From Paragyromitra xinjiangensis (Eukaryota > Ascomycota > Pezizomycetes > Pezizales > Discinaceae): a DNA stretch of 64,000 nt. Every line of letters begins with the position of its first letter. Positions within the stretch are counted from its first letter, which is position 1. Below are positions 13,030 to 24,168 of the stretch, in pieces. Position numbers and translations under genes: made by a program. The stretch is taken from the NCBI GenBank assembly GCA_038503065.1, contig JBCAMK010000003.1:3578347-3642346 (forward strand), given 5' to 3'. Under the pieces are notes generated by a model. The model ran no database searches, had not been told where the DNA came from, and worked only from the letters and a program-made list of their open reading frames with translations.

Positions 13030-13463
13030 TTAAATGTACCTGAACATGTTGTTTCTCACAGCCCTCTTCATCGTGGTGGGTTTACCGTCTTCGGTCTCAA
13101 CCCCGCTTGCTCCTCCGTCTCCTGAAATCTCCTCCAGTTTCCTCCTTAGTTCATCATCGGTCTCGGCGAGTGTCATTTTCGGTGTTGCCGTCTTTGCTCT
13201 CTCGGTGGCACCAGCACCTTCAGGCTATAAATAACCCACAGGATGTTAGCATTTGAGTCTGCAGTACCCCTGATTCTTCGGGGGACAGGGCGACGAACAA
13301 TGGCACCATCCTTCAGCTTTGTCGAGTCGTCATTTGAGAATTTCGCCTTGTTATCTGTTGTGTACCGGAAGATCAAGCCACAAGGCTGAACAATCCCCCG
13401 GGTGCGAAGGACTGTTCTCGGGGTGCGAATGTGTCTGAATCCAAGTTGAGGAGGAAAAGTCAT
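13030..13463 (-). CDS. Small conserved protein, 5' exon unresolved
   Basis: The 3' exon (13030 to about 13227) reads as an acidic helical segment (AETDDELRRKLEEISGDGG) ending in KPTTMKRAVRNNMFRYI and TAA. This looks like real coding sequence, and the compact basic C-terminus resembles a small fungal family I cannot name. Upstream, 13463 to about 13270 encodes an Arg-rich, mitochondrial-presequence-like start (MTFPPQLGFRHIRTPRTVL). A plausible intron with a GCTAAC branch point lies between them (GTACTG near 13267 to TATAG near 13228), but this junction puts the two exons out of phase and creates an immediate stop. The true first exon may differ, or there may be an indel. Mitochondrial location is inference. 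Confidence 0.45.
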
Positions 13464-13800
13464 CGGGATTTCAAATGAACCAAACTCGACTATATCTCAG
13501 TATTATCAAAGAGGAATCAATTTGTAGCTTGAATATGAGGTTCTTGATAGACTAGATCTACGTCATTCTAAACCCCAACCCTAACATAAATATTGGGTCG
13601 TTCGCTTTGAAACAAAAAGCTTGCAAACTGGGGAGATAGCTATCGGATAACCTTAGATATTTAATGGCTAACTGATTGGTGTTTATTGATGAGATACCTA
13701 CCTAGTATCGTTGGTATATCGTGATGGGTTAGGGTTAGTGTGTTTTGGTCGTCAGCAAGCGTTCCTTCCATCGCGACTTCACCATACTCAGGCATCCAAG

Positions 13801-14775
13801 ATGTCGTTCCTCCATCTTCCGAACGAGCTTCTTTTTGAAGTTACTGAATACCTCGATTTGGGCGATATCTATGCGCTTTTGCAAACAAATCACTTCTTTG
13901 CTGCACTCCTGGCCCCTGTTCTTGTCAAAATCATGTTCTCCAAGGACACTGACAGGCACTGTATTACGGCACTATATCTTGCAGCAGCGAGCGGATGTAG
14001 GGAAAGAATCGAAAGCATAGTATATCATCCGGGCCTTTATCTCACCAACCGTGAGGATGTCCGTCAAGCTGTTATCCAGGGATCGCCCCCGCTCGACGAG
14101 GTCATCGGATTTAAGGCTGGGAAGGTCATCTGGGTTGATGGACTAGAGGACGATATCCCAGTAGCTGGGTACGTTGACCTCTTCCTAGAGGGAGGCTCCA
14201 GTAGCATCATTAGAGAGATCTGGGCTGGAATGACTGCTCTTCACATGGCCGCCGACTGCTCAAATCTAAAGATGGCCAAACTGCTAGTGGAAGAGGGGAT
14301 CAATGTCGACGAGGAAGATTTTGATGGTGACACGGCGCTTCATATAGCAGCTTACAACGAATCATATTCAATGGCGGAATTATTGTTGCAGGGGGGAGCC
14401 AGGGTGGACGCCCAGGGCCTTGAGAATAGTTGCCCTCTTCATATCGCTGTGGCGGATGGTAGTAGATTACTTCTTAAATTATTTTTGGAATATGGAGCCG
14501 ATATTAGTCTTCAAGATGATGTGGGCTGTAACGCGCTTTCCTACGCGGCGCGGGCTGGGGCCCAAGACATGGTTTTGATTTTGTTGGCTTATAGTACTGA
14601 TATTGATATCCACGACCCGGATTGCTACCTACATCGGGTGGTTTCTCGGTTGCTTAATGACCCGAATGGGGGTACTGTTTTAGATTTTGAGAGGCTGTTG
14701 GCGAGGTATGGGGAGGAGGGCGTAGTCTTGCCGGTAAATCCATATCTAAGGGATTTGGAGGGGCTAATAATGTGA
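13801..14775 (+). CDS. F-box/ankyrin repeat protein
   Basis: Single-exon gene, 324 aa from the ATG at 13801. The ORF stays open upstream, but this ATG starts the F-box exactly as in the relatives at 1-182 and 24169-25629. Residues 1-45 are an F-box (LHLPNELLFEVTEYL, then IYALLQTNHFFAALL). About five ankyrin repeats follow; the clearest are GMTALHMAADCSNLKMAKLL, GDTALHIAAYNESYSMAELL and the NSCPLHIAVADG unit. A degenerate first repeat and a non-repeat insert (about residues 85-140) precede them. Likely a substrate adaptor for an SCF ubiquitin ligase; the target is unknown. A GGGTTAGGGTTAG box at 13727-13739 sits about 62-75 bp before the ATG. Confidence 0.9.
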   Translation: MSFLHLPNELLFEVTEYLDLGDIYALLQTNHFFAALLAPVLVKIMFSKDTDRHCITALYLAAASGCRERIESIVYHPGLYLTNREDVRQAVIQGSPPLDEVIGFKAGKVIWVDGLEDDIPVAGYVDLFLEGGSSSIIREIWAGMTALHMAADCSNLKMAKLLVEEGINVDEEDFDGDTALHIAAYNESYSMAELLLQGGARVDAQGLENSCPLHIAVADGSRLLLKLFLEYGADISLQDDVGCNALSYAARAGAQDMVLILLAYSTDIDIHDPDCYLHRVVSRLLNDPNGGTVLDFERLLARYGEEGVVLPVNPYLRDLEGLIM

Positions 14776-15197
14776 TTTATTGGTTTGGTTTGGATATCTT
14801 CTCAGGGGTTTTATTCCTTTTTTTTTACTGGTGCATGGGATGGGATATTTTGGAAGATGGAGAGAGAGAAGTATTATGGGTGTGGTTTTGTGGTTCTAAA
14901 TTCTAATGAAAGAAGGTTCGAAGTCATAGACACTTTGGAACCTGGTATCTGGGGCACATCTGAAAAGCTATAAGTAATATCACAGAAGTTGATTTGACTT
15001 TATACTCGTCGAGTCTAAAAGAAGATAAGCGGACGTTATGTGATAACAAAAGACTGACAAAGAGAAAGTAAACGAATGGAAAAATAAAGAAAACTTTCAA
15101 GGGTGACTGTACAAGAAACTTTCAAGGAGGTGGAAAAGTGCTACATCATCTGACAAAGGAGCTAGTAGTGACAGCAGCAACAGCTACCAGTCATCAA
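14776..15197. other. Intergenic between convergent genes
   Basis: Separates the F-box/ankyrin gene (+) and the secreted protein gene (-), both ending here. It is expected to contain the two 3' UTRs. No further gene seen. Confidence 0.6.
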
Positions 15198-15668
15198 CTA
15201 TTTATTCCTTAAAAGTTCGATTGTCCCCCACTTGAACGATATAAAGCCTTCAACATGGTTATCTATTGTGCAGCCAACGCCAATAGCACCTAGTGCTCCT
15301 GCGGCATCTATGCAAGTAACTCCCAGCCCCTGCAAGGCACAGATCTGTGCTTTAGCATTCCCCTCTGTGGTGAGTGTTGTGCACAATCCGCTATATCCAG
15401 AACAAGCCGGGTCCATAAAGTTGCTACATTTGGTTTGCACGCAGGTTTTGAGCTTCTTGACACTTGACTCAAGTTTCTTGAAGTCTGCCAGTGACGGGCT
15501 GTCTGATGCTTTGCTTTTTTGAATTGTACACGTGAGTTTGCCATCTGTTATCGGGTTTAGTATGACATCGTGCGGTGCGCGTGCCTGGGGTGTAGGGTGT
15601 GCGTTGACGCTGGCTGTGATTGCGAGCGATAAGAGGACAAAGAGGGAGAGGAGAATCGTGAACTTCAT
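15198..15668 (-). CDS. Small secreted cysteine-containing protein
   Basis: Single-exon gene, 156 aa. Residues 1-23 form a clear signal peptide: Lys at position 2, hydrophobic core ILLSLFVLLSLAITA, cleavage likely after VNA. A short HPTPQARAP segment follows and may be a pro-region. The mature part has eight cysteines (in LTCTI, LKTCV, TKCSN, PACSG, GLCTT, QICAL, VTCID and GVGCTI), an even number suited to disulphides, and a central amphipathic helix (LADFKKLESSVKKLKTC). No enzyme domain is recognised. Size, secretion and cysteine content fit the loosely defined class of small secreted or effector-like proteins; a specific role would be speculation. Confidence 0.8.
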   Translation of the reverse strand: MKFTILLSLFVLLSLAITASVNAHPTPQARAPHDVILNPITDGKLTCTIQKSKASDSPSLADFKKLESSVKKLKTCVQTKCSNFMDPACSGYSGLCTTLTTEGNAKAQICALQGLGVTCIDAAGALGAIGVGCTIDNHVEGFISFKWGTIELLRNK

Positions 15669-16993
15669 TTTGGTTGAATTATTGTGTTGTTTGGGATTTT
15701 GGGAAAAGAGGAAGTAGAGTTTGGTAGAGGGTGAGCGGTTTTGGTTCTGGTAACTTTTATTGTGGGCTTGTGGGAATTATTTATCACAGTTGGCTCCAAT
15801 TAAAAGGTTCAAGTTGGGCGTGACGGACCTCTCCGCCTCTTGAATCATGGGGTATTCCGCTGGTGGATTTCTTTATTATGAGGGATCTGATACCATTATA
15901 AACTGACGCTGTTTTAGAATATTTCTATGTTGGTTCTGGGCTTCCTTGAGCGGCTGGAGGTGTAAATAAGTCGTTCAATTACATTGGAAAAATATCAAGA
16001 GGTTAGATCACGTGTGTTCAAGTAGTGTCTTTGATGAAAGCTATTGTTTAGATTTGATGCGGGTTAATATTATTGTTCGCGCGAAGAGCGGGATAGTAAC
16101 TTCGCATTTGATATTTATTTATCGCAGATCACTAATCTCTGCAATCGCATAAGATCTGGGAGTTTTTCCGCTATCTACCTATATTGTTTTTTCTAGTTGT
16201 AGAGGTAATTCTGACGTTTTAGTATGGGGAGGAGGGGGTGTGTGTGAGGGTGGGATGGCGGAGTTATCCGTTCTATGGAGCCAACGTGTGAATAATGTGA
16301 GGCCATACCATCTCTATGTCTTGACCTAGAATTTCACCATAACATGCTTGGTATTCTAGAAGCAAATGTGTGTGGATTAGGGTTTGTTTCTTTACAGGCG
16401 CCTTACTAGGGGTAGTGGTAAGCACCTTCTACGATCAACCCCTCCGTCTTCTAGGTACCATGGCCGGGAGACCTTATTTTTACTATCCGCTGCTTTTTTT
16501 AGTTTTTCCCCGAGTCCTTGATGAAGTTTTGGCTGTTAAAGAGACTGATTTTCATCATTGCTGTTCTGTAAACTTTGGGTCGTAGGCACTGTTCACAGCG
16601 GATGGTCACACAGGCAGTCAAAATAAAGTTTTAGCGTAATAAACGTAACGAATCGTGTTCGGAGAGTATTGCTAGTCCCAGGAAAAGGTATGCGATATGG
16701 AGTGAAAACGCTAGATTCGGCTCTTTAAGCGAGACTTTTTAGATTCTTTCTGTCGAAGAAAAAACCCCCTTTTTTCTTCCTGAACTGGGGCAAGTGAGTG
16801 ACTCAGATTTTGTGTTGGCCATCTGTCCGCTGTGAACAGTTAATATACGGTATATAACAGTCGACTGGCCAGTTAAGGCGCTGGTGGTGTCTATAAGTAA
16901 GTGTAGAGAACACACACCATGAGGCGAGAAGGGCAGTTTACTTAAGTTTCTTGATTCTCGTGTCAGCACTTATTGGTTTTGCCTTGCTGAGAT
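15669..16993. other. Intergenic, no supported gene
   Basis: Lies between two divergently transcribed genes, so it should contain both promoters. A T-rich stretch at 16180-16500 holds a short open frame without domain features. No repeats or RNA genes seen. Confidence 0.5.
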
Positions 16994-18488
16994 ATGGACT
17001 CACTTCCGTTCGAGATTGTCCATCTCATTCTTAACCCCAATCTCTACGACGATACCGATCCATCTAGTTTGGCGGAGACCACTAATCCACTGATATCAAA
17101 CTCGAAGGAGTATCTCAGACTTCGTCTGGTGGACAAGAGATTTTGCACCATCGTCACCTCCTATTCTTTCGAACATCTGAGAATTTCCAGTCAAAAATGC
17201 AGCTTGAGCGGACTTCAGTCTATCGCTCAGAGTCAAAGCTTGAATCGATTTGTAAAGAGGTATACTTACCATCTTGAGCAGGATGATTTGTGTAGTAGGT
17301 CATTCTCTTTTAAACGCGGAAAGTTGGTATTGCTGACCCCCCGAAGCTCCTGACGGAAGGCCTGTTGTGGACATATACTCTAGGCTTGCTTCCATCTCCG
17401 AAAGCGACCAACAAAGAGCATTAGCCCGAATGTCCGCCGCCGAGCGTATGTGCTGCGAGGAGTACGACAAACAGATCGAGCTTGGGCAGTCCCATGAGCT
17501 GTACAATATTCATAAGAACAGCCTTTCAACGCTACCAAACCTTAGGTCTATCAGCATCACGGTATCAGATTACGCGACTCTCTCCGTAGTACCGCAGGTG
17601 CATCCCTGGTCCTTCGGTTCTCCATGGGGGCCAGAGGTCTTCCGATCCATTCTCGAGGTTTTATATCAACGCACGCAGCGCGACGTCTCTCCTATCGAGG
17701 AATTATGTGTCGAAGGTATTACGCAGGAGTGCATGTATCTTTCGAGGAAGGACATGGCCAGGGCACTCAGCGGTTTTCGTTTCTTGAAATGTGTGTCTTT
17801 CACCTTGTTCGTTGCGAGGAGCCGTTCGAAATCCGAGACTTGGGTTAGCACGGTTGGACGCTTCCTCCAAGCTATAGAATCGCTGGAGGATTTGTTTATA
17901 GGGACCGCTATCTGCGAACGGCAGGATGACTTTATGAGGCAGGCTGATATCTATTTGAGAGCCCTTATCATGCCATGCAACTTCGCAGGTACTCAGAAGC
18001 TGCCTATTCATCGTTGGCCGAAACTCAAAGCGATAGAACTAGAAGATAATTTGTTCACCGGGAGACTTTTTCTGGGTTTCATCGAACGGCACAAAGCGAC
18101 CATAGAGAAAATCACTCTCTTTAGATGTGACCTCAGGCCGCAAAAAGGTGGCCCCAAGACATCCGATATGGAACTTGTCAATCCAAGAGACTGGCCACCC
18201 GAGCGAGCCCTCACTATGAGGCTCGAGCCAATGGAGAAATGGTCACACATCTTCAGGACTCTGAAATCGTATGAAATACCGCTTTCTTTGGAGTTGAGTC
18301 TCCTTAGTGAGGGGCGATCAGGCCATAACCATATGAATTCGGAAGAAATGGAGGCATGGGAAAACTGGGTATCAGGCAAAATTGATGACGAGCCAGAAGA
18401 GGGATCGTGGGGAATTGGTGGGGAATGGTGTGACTTCTGCCGCGGGAGGAGCTTTGGCATATCGCACCGGGAGATGGCCTCGGCATAA
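16994..18488 (+). CDS. F-box-like protein, two exons
   Basis: Exon 1 is 16994-17291 and exon 2 is 17347-18488, joined by a 55 nt GT-AG intron with a CTGAC branch point near the acceptor; the total is 479 aa in frame. The N-terminus (MDSLPFEIVHLIL, then LRLRLVDKRFCTIVTSYSFEHL) is a divergent fungal F-box in which the LRLVCKRF-type helix is conserved. The rest has no recognised repeats and resembles the long variable, leucine-rich target-binding half of fungal F-box proteins. A C-terminal stretch WGIGGEWCDFCRG carries a CxxC pair. Probable SCF ligase adaptor. No signal peptide. It lies in a local group of F-box genes but shares no ankyrin repeats with them. Confidence 0.75.
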
Positions 18489-18898
18489 TAGTCGACCAAG
18501 TAGTTTAGTTGGTCTACTGAGGGATGGCTTTGTTGTGGGATAAAGGACGAGCGGATGGTTGATGTATTATGGTGTTGTGCGATACCGCTATGCATAGTTA
18601 GTTGGAGGTTTGAGGGGCTGGAAGTGGAGAATTGTTGATTAGAGTATTAAGCCAAGCTTGGAGGAACATTAGAGGAAAGAAAGTTATAATACTGGATCTC
18701 GATCACGTTGTATCTGGGTTTGCTGGCTTAGAGGGTCATTCATGTTACTTGCTATACTCATAGAATAAAATGACATTCCTGTAGTATGTGCCAATTCTCT
18801 ACCTCGAGATGACTTTGAAAAAAGAGATCTTACTTAGCCAACAGTTTCGTATAATAATAATAGCCCAACACGAAACAACACGAGCCATTACTAGACTT

Positions 18899-19347
18899 CT
18901 ATGCACTCTCTGCATTGAACGCTGGCCCGGACAGTAACGCAGCAGGTTCAACCTCTAGTAGTGCACGATTTGACTCTGGCTTCCCGTCTAAAAATACCAC
19001 CATAAGCCGTTGCCGGACGGGCCCAAGATCTAATAACAACGCCCCCCATTTCTCCTCCGGAAGCGGTACTAGAACGCCGGTAATCATATTGTAGCGGAGT
19101 ACGTAGCTAGGCTTCTCAGTGCAACCGAAACCGTCTCGGATAGACTCGCAGAATTTCTACAAAATGTAGGAGTTAGGTTGGAGGAAGCAAGTGGAAAGGA
19201 CAATCTTGGCAGTGGAATAGATACCTCATGCGTTATCCGGGAGTCTAGGGTATAGATGTGTCTATACCTGCCCACTTTGAAGACGACGTCAATGATGACT
19301 TCGCCTTCTGTAGGTGTTGCTGCAGTCTTGCTTTTACGATGGGACAT
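18899..19347 (-). CDS. Hypothetical protein, two exons
   Basis: Exon 1 (19225-19347) and exon 2 (18899-19156) are separated by a 68 nt GT-AG intron and join without phase conflict to 126 aa. The clean in-frame junction and composition favour a real gene. The protein starts with a basic stretch (MSHRKSKTAATPTEGE) followed by a beta-rich segment (VIIDVVFKVGRYRHIYTLDS), two cysteines (KFCESIRDGFGCTEK) and a mixed C-terminal half (VRQRLMVVFLDGKPESN). I recognise no family. No signal peptide or membrane helix. The next gene upstream (19838-20482) is read the same way and is also unknown. Confidence 0.55.
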
Positions 19348-19837
19348 TGAATATATAGGATCTATGTGGGCTTTGTCGAAGGGGAAAGGTGGGAGTAGAT
19401 GTAGGTTGGGATGGAGTTCGAGTGTTGCTCGGGAACACAGTACCTAAACGGTAAATATGACTGATTATGGGTAAGTGATAATATGAGACTAAAATATCTA
19501 GCTGTGAGTGAATTGCAATTGTAACTGGCCTTACGGTAAGATTAGTACCTTTCTGTGATGTAAATATGTCATCCCTAGTTCTAATGACTAGCGGTCTTCT
19601 TTCACAAGAAAATCCAAGCGCATAGCTTGTATATTGGGACAAATACCTATTGGTTTGGTACCATTCATTTTTCAATAATTTATTCGTTCTTATAATCGAG
19701 AAGTCTCCCAGGAACCAATTTGCCCAAGTGATATCCTATCACAAAGGGTTGGGTAACACAATATCTAGCCAGCAAATGATGCTGACCGAACCGCTTATTG
19801 ACATATCATTACCCCTTTCTTGCCTCGGAACTCAGAC

Positions 19838-20482
19838 TCATATCTCATCGTTGAATTCGCATACTAGCCAGACTTCACCTTCAACCACAACCCAATCGGT
19901 ATCCAGGGCTGTCGTCAAATTACGAGGGCCGCTCCAATAATATCTCTTCTTATTTGTAGAAACATACGAAACATCCCCGTTATCTAGCATCGCCGGCTTC
20001 GCGATCTGCTGTAGGAACATCCCGGCATGTGGTTCAAATCCACCCCAGTGTGACAGGAACAGATCACAGAGCTTAATATTAGAATTGACGTCATAAGTTT
20101 TCCAGCGGGACCAGTGAGTAGCAGGGAGGGCTCCAAAGAGGCGGGGTTTGTGGTAGGTGTGGGAAGTTTGAATGCAGAGGAGATTTGGAGGGTTCATGTT
20201 TTGTACGGCTTGGGTCTGGTCTTCCTCGTCTTTAATCGTTATTATTGAGTGGAGGATATGGATACGGAGCATTTGGGGGATGGGTTCTTTTGCGTCCTGC
20301 TGTGGGTTGGGCTTGTTTATTGTTTCTCCGAATGTATCAGCGTCTGGTTTCTGGGCCTCTGTTTCGTTGGGTTCGTGATCGGGTATTTTAGCTGAATTTT
20401 GGCTGTTGGGAAGTAGAGGATCCATAGCTGTGGATTGTAGAGGTCCAGGAGTATAAACAAGATGATAGATAGAAAAGCTCAA
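19838..20482 (-). CDS. Hypothetical protein
   Basis: Open frame of 214 codons; the start may be the first ATG or the Met about 20 residues in (MDPLLPNSQNSAK), which begins a more typical N-terminus. Residues about 20-75 are polar and probably disordered (KIPDHEPNETEAQKPDAD). The C-terminal 140 residues look folded: RIHILHSIITIKDEEDQTQA, then WSRWKTYDVNSNIKLCDLFL, GGFEPHAGMFLQ and TDWVVVEGEVWLVCEF. No family recognised. No signal peptide. It could be related to its neighbour at 18899-19347, but I see no convincing shared motif. Confidence 0.5.
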   Translation of the reverse strand: MSFSIYHLVYTPGPLQSTAMDPLLPNSQNSAKIPDHEPNETEAQKPDADTFGETINKPNPQQDAKEPIPQMLRIHILHSIITIKDEEDQTQAVQNMNPPNLLCIQTSHTYHKPRLFGALPATHWSRWKTYDVNSNIKLCDLFLSHWGGFEPHAGMFLQQIAKPAMLDNGDVSYVSTNKKRYYWSGPRNLTTALDTDWVVVEGEVWLVCEFNDEI

Positions 20483-21119
20483 CCGAAATTAATACCGTTT
20501 GCGTATAAAGTATTTGGGGATGGGAAGACGAGTGAAGTTGAATTGAAGATCTTAGTTGAAAAGTGAATCTTGTGACCTGATAAACTTTGGGGTTATGGCT
20601 CCAACTTCACAAGAAAGAACTGTTTGCGCTTTACCATGCACTTTTTCACTTCATTTCTTTCCTGCCATGAGCGAAGTTATAAATTGTTATCTAATCACTA
20701 TTTCATTCGTAAAACCCCTAATCACCTCCGCCAAAGTGATGAAACGGGAAGCTGCACTGGAAAGCCCCCAAGGTTAGATTACATCTATGTAGTGAACCAG
20801 AGCTCAATATTTATGCTTTCACAGTACCCCTAGTGAACGGTATCGAAATAAAAAGATCCACAAACAATCATTCAACCTGCTAATGAAAATGGGAAAACCC
20901 TATGCAAAACTATCGCCAAGTATACTATGGGTATAAGGAGAGACGTATGTATCAAAACGAGAGAAAAAATACGGCGCAATGCAGGTTAGAACCGATACCG
21001 CCAACCAATATGCCCCAGAGACATGCAAGAAAAAGGAATATATAAATACAGACTGAAGGAAAGGAGGAAGAAAGTCACCTAACTAACCTATGAAATAGAT
21101 CTTCAACATGCCTTCAAAT
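20483..21119. other. Intergenic, no supported gene
   Basis: Contains the promoter side of the gene at 19838-20482 and the 3' flank of the DUF2293 gene. Short open frames on the plus strand have no coding character. Confidence 0.5.
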
Positions 21120-23801
21120 TTAGTTCTGTCGGTCAGGTAAGGACCAATTTCGGACGGGAAGGTTATATTTGACTTTAGTCTTCACCTCCGTCTCTGCATG
21201 GGTCTCTTTGCTGGTACCAGGTTTGAATTTAGTCTCCTTTTCTGATCCACTGGCTTGCTCAACGCGCTTCCTCTTCACAGACTCTTTCTTCACATCTGCC
21301 TTCACGCGCTTCACACGGACAAACTCCTCGACGATATAACCCCCAACCTGGTATTCCTTCTTGACAAACTCCTCCTCTGATTCGTCTTCGGGTTTGATTT
21401 CCGAAGTGGTTTCTTCCGGTTCCGGCTCCGGTTCCGGCTCTACTTCGGGTACGGCTTCCCGGCTCTCTTTTAGTTTGTCTTCTGTTTCCTCTTCTATCTT
21501 GTCTTCCGGTTCTTCTAGCTTGGTTTCCGGTTGCTTCGGGTTTTCCTCCTGCGTTTCCTCCGCCTTGTCTGGCTTCGTTTCAAATACCTTCTCCACCTTT
21601 TCCTCAATGACTATATTGTTCTCTAGTTCGATCTCCATATCACCAAATCCATCGAAATAAGAATTCTCATCCTCATCATCAAATCCAAAGTCACGATAAA
21701 GCTCCTCTTCGGCTTCCTCAACTTCGGTCTTGATCCTTTTCTCGGCATTGTCTTTAGCTTGAGGCTCTGTTTGGTGCGGAGGCACGGGATCATAGTTCTG
21801 CGGATATGTGTGCTCTTGAAGCGTTTGCGTAACGCCTTCACTGCTCGCGACCGTAAGATGACCATCCTGTTCTACAGCAGGTTTATCCTCTTCTCTCTGC
21901 CTTTCGGTTTTTGCCTGTTGTTGGATGAGAATTTCTGCTTGCGCAGTCTGTGCGTTGGATCCACTATTGAATAGTCGTAAATCTTGGTAGGTTGACTCGA
22001 TATCATCGAAGTTTAGCTCTATTTCGTCTTCATTTCTCACTATCTGGGCTTGGGCAGCTTCATCTTCTCTATGCATCTGCTCCTCTGCGTCATCTGCATC
22101 CTCTTCATCCTCTTGTGTGTTTTCCAGGTTTTTGTCTTCATCTTCGTCCTCCTCCATACCTTCATCTTCCCCCGTTGTGGCTGTCTTTGCACTGAGACGC
22201 GTCTGGCGGGTTTCTCCACGGTATCCGATAATGTTCTCAAGGTCCAGGTAATCCTCATCATCCATGTCCTCTGCATAAAAGAAATCGTCATCGTCATCTT
22301 CCTCGCCAATGTCCCAGTCCTCGGCATTTTCAGCCTCCTCTCCCTCTTCACTATCGCTTTCCTGAAGATCAATCACTCGGATCCCCCTTTTATTACGGTT
22401 TTCAGTGACAATGTCTTCGTTGTTGGAATTGTCGTTGCTGATGTCATCCTCGCTGTCACTATCGATCACGATGATCTCGGGTGCATCTGGGTTGGCTTTG
22501 ATCTCGGTATCTTTTTCTTGTAACTCTTGCTCTGCTCGCTTTGCTTCCCTTTCTAGTAACTTCTTTTCTCGTTTGTTCCTCTTTCTTACTTCCCTTCTTT
22601 CCTGCCTTGCCCGCTTTTGTTCCTCTGTTTCGTTCATCCTTTTTTGCGCTCTCCTCCCCCTCTTGGCCTGCTTTTGTTCTGCTGTTTTTTCCTTTTTGCG
22701 CTTCTTTCCGATGTTGCCGACCGCCTCGTTTTGGGAGTTAACGATTCTGGCAGCACCACGTTGTGTCCAACTGTTGACGACGGCATTGACCTCTTTCCAT
22801 GTCTCGTTCCGTACCTTCTGTAGGATATTCTCCGCGACTCTCTCTCTACCGTTCTTTACGAATTCCTCCCGTAATCGTTGGTCGTAACTAGAGTGGGAAT
22901 GTCTAACGTGGGCGATCACAGCTTTACGGACTTTTTGCTCGAGAGATAACTTTGTCGTCCTGCCAACGCGGCCAGAGCTCTATATCGTGTGAAGGGATGT
23001 CAGTGCACTGAGGTTTCCTCGGACAGGAAATAAATGCAATTCATACCCTTTCCCATGCTCTGCCGAGAATGACGTCATCTTCTCCGGGTGGAAGGTTTGG
23101 GAATAGCTTTATAAGACATTCTCTAGCTTCGTCTTTCTCCTTCTTATCAACCTTGTCGACTGCTGCTTTCCTCATATCTCTTGTAGCTCTCTCGCTATCG
23201 GTGACGGTTTTGTAAACATCCAAAGGCACTTGGATTCCCTTCTTCTTCGGATGCTGTTTACTCGGTTAGTAAACGGAGAGCTGCGGATGGAAAGAGAACT
23301 GGTGTACATCAACTTTCCATAGAGTTCTCCCAGACTCTAGCGTGAGGCGTTTACAGTGTCGAGTGATGTAGACGTTTCCACTGGGGACAAAGGTGTAACC
23401 TTGAGCTTGCAGTCTCTTTGAGGTTGTTTCCTGAACGTGGGTTAGGGTCCGGGACTGAAGGAGGTATTAGAGGAGGAGCTTACTAATTCTCTTCCGAGTT
23501 TGGGTTTCGCGTACGGTCCGAGGTTTATCGGTCTGCAGTTTTGGTTTTTTTTGTGTTTTTTGGGATTTCGGCCCCTGGATCTGCCCTTCTTGTTTGGTGA
23601 TTGCTGGTTCGGAGGGGGTACTTGTTTATTTTGAGGAGGTACTTGTAGGCGAGGGCTGCCGTTTTCGGCTTTAACCCTTTTGTTCTCGTGGGTGAAGCTC
23701 GGCACACTTGCCAGAAAGCCCGCAGGCTCGGGGGAGCGAGATCGTTTTTTCACCGTGGAGACAGGCATACTGAGAGGAAGGATGGAGAGGAGTTCTTTCA
23801 A
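21120..23801 (-). CDS. DUF2293 protein with long acidic tail
   Basis: Exons 23484-23801, 23308-23430, 23047-23253 and 21120-22979 join in frame to 835 aa. Translation could also begin 11 codons later at MPVSTVKKRSRSPEP. A basic, proline-rich N-terminus (NKKGRSRGRNPKKHKK) leads into DUF2293 spread over exons 2-4: GYTFVPSGNVYITRHCKRLT, the LFPNLPPGEDDVI segment, SSGRVGRTTKLSLEQKV and AVIAHVRHSHSSYDQ. Exon 4 continues with a long Lys/Arg/Glu helix, likely coiled coil (about residues 280-380), then about 400 residues dominated by Asp, Glu and Lys. Basic head and acidic tail suggest a nuclear chromatin- or RNA-associated protein, but the domain has no established function. The acidic part is low-complexity and all its other-frame ORFs are shadows. 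Confidence 0.85.
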
Positions 23802-24168
23802 AGGGGTCCAGATGTGGGGTAGGGGAACCCCCGTTTGACAGCGGGTTCGGGAGCGGGCGGGGTCTGCAGGTGGTTCTCAATGGAGAATGTGCAGAGGATT
23901 GGACGGAAGTGTTTGGTGGGCAGGGATATCGGTATCGTGAAGTTGGGGGATCTAAGTGTCAGGTCGCGTTGGTCATGTGATTGCAGGGTTATCATTCAAG
24001 GGTTAGGGGTGATGGAGGATGGAGTGTTAGTAGTAGTAGTAATTCATTTACGTATCCAACTCTATGGAGTGATGGTGGCTCTGTAGGGGGATACAGGTTC
24101 AGGGGATGGAACACACAAACGATAAGGAGAGACACTACGGAAAAAGGTATATATCTGAGCATCAACAT
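23802..24168. other. Intergenic, promoter of DUF2293 gene
   Basis: Lies between the DUF2293 start and the 3' end of the F-box/ankyrin gene. Contains GGGTTAGGGG near 23999-24008 and a short (AGT)n run near 24029. No gene seen. Confidence 0.5.

Noticed and set aside
21361..22887. Long plus-strand ORFs opposite the DUF2293 gene
   Set aside because: They are antisense translations of the Glu/Lys-rich low-complexity exon (Ser/Phe/Leu-rich shadows).
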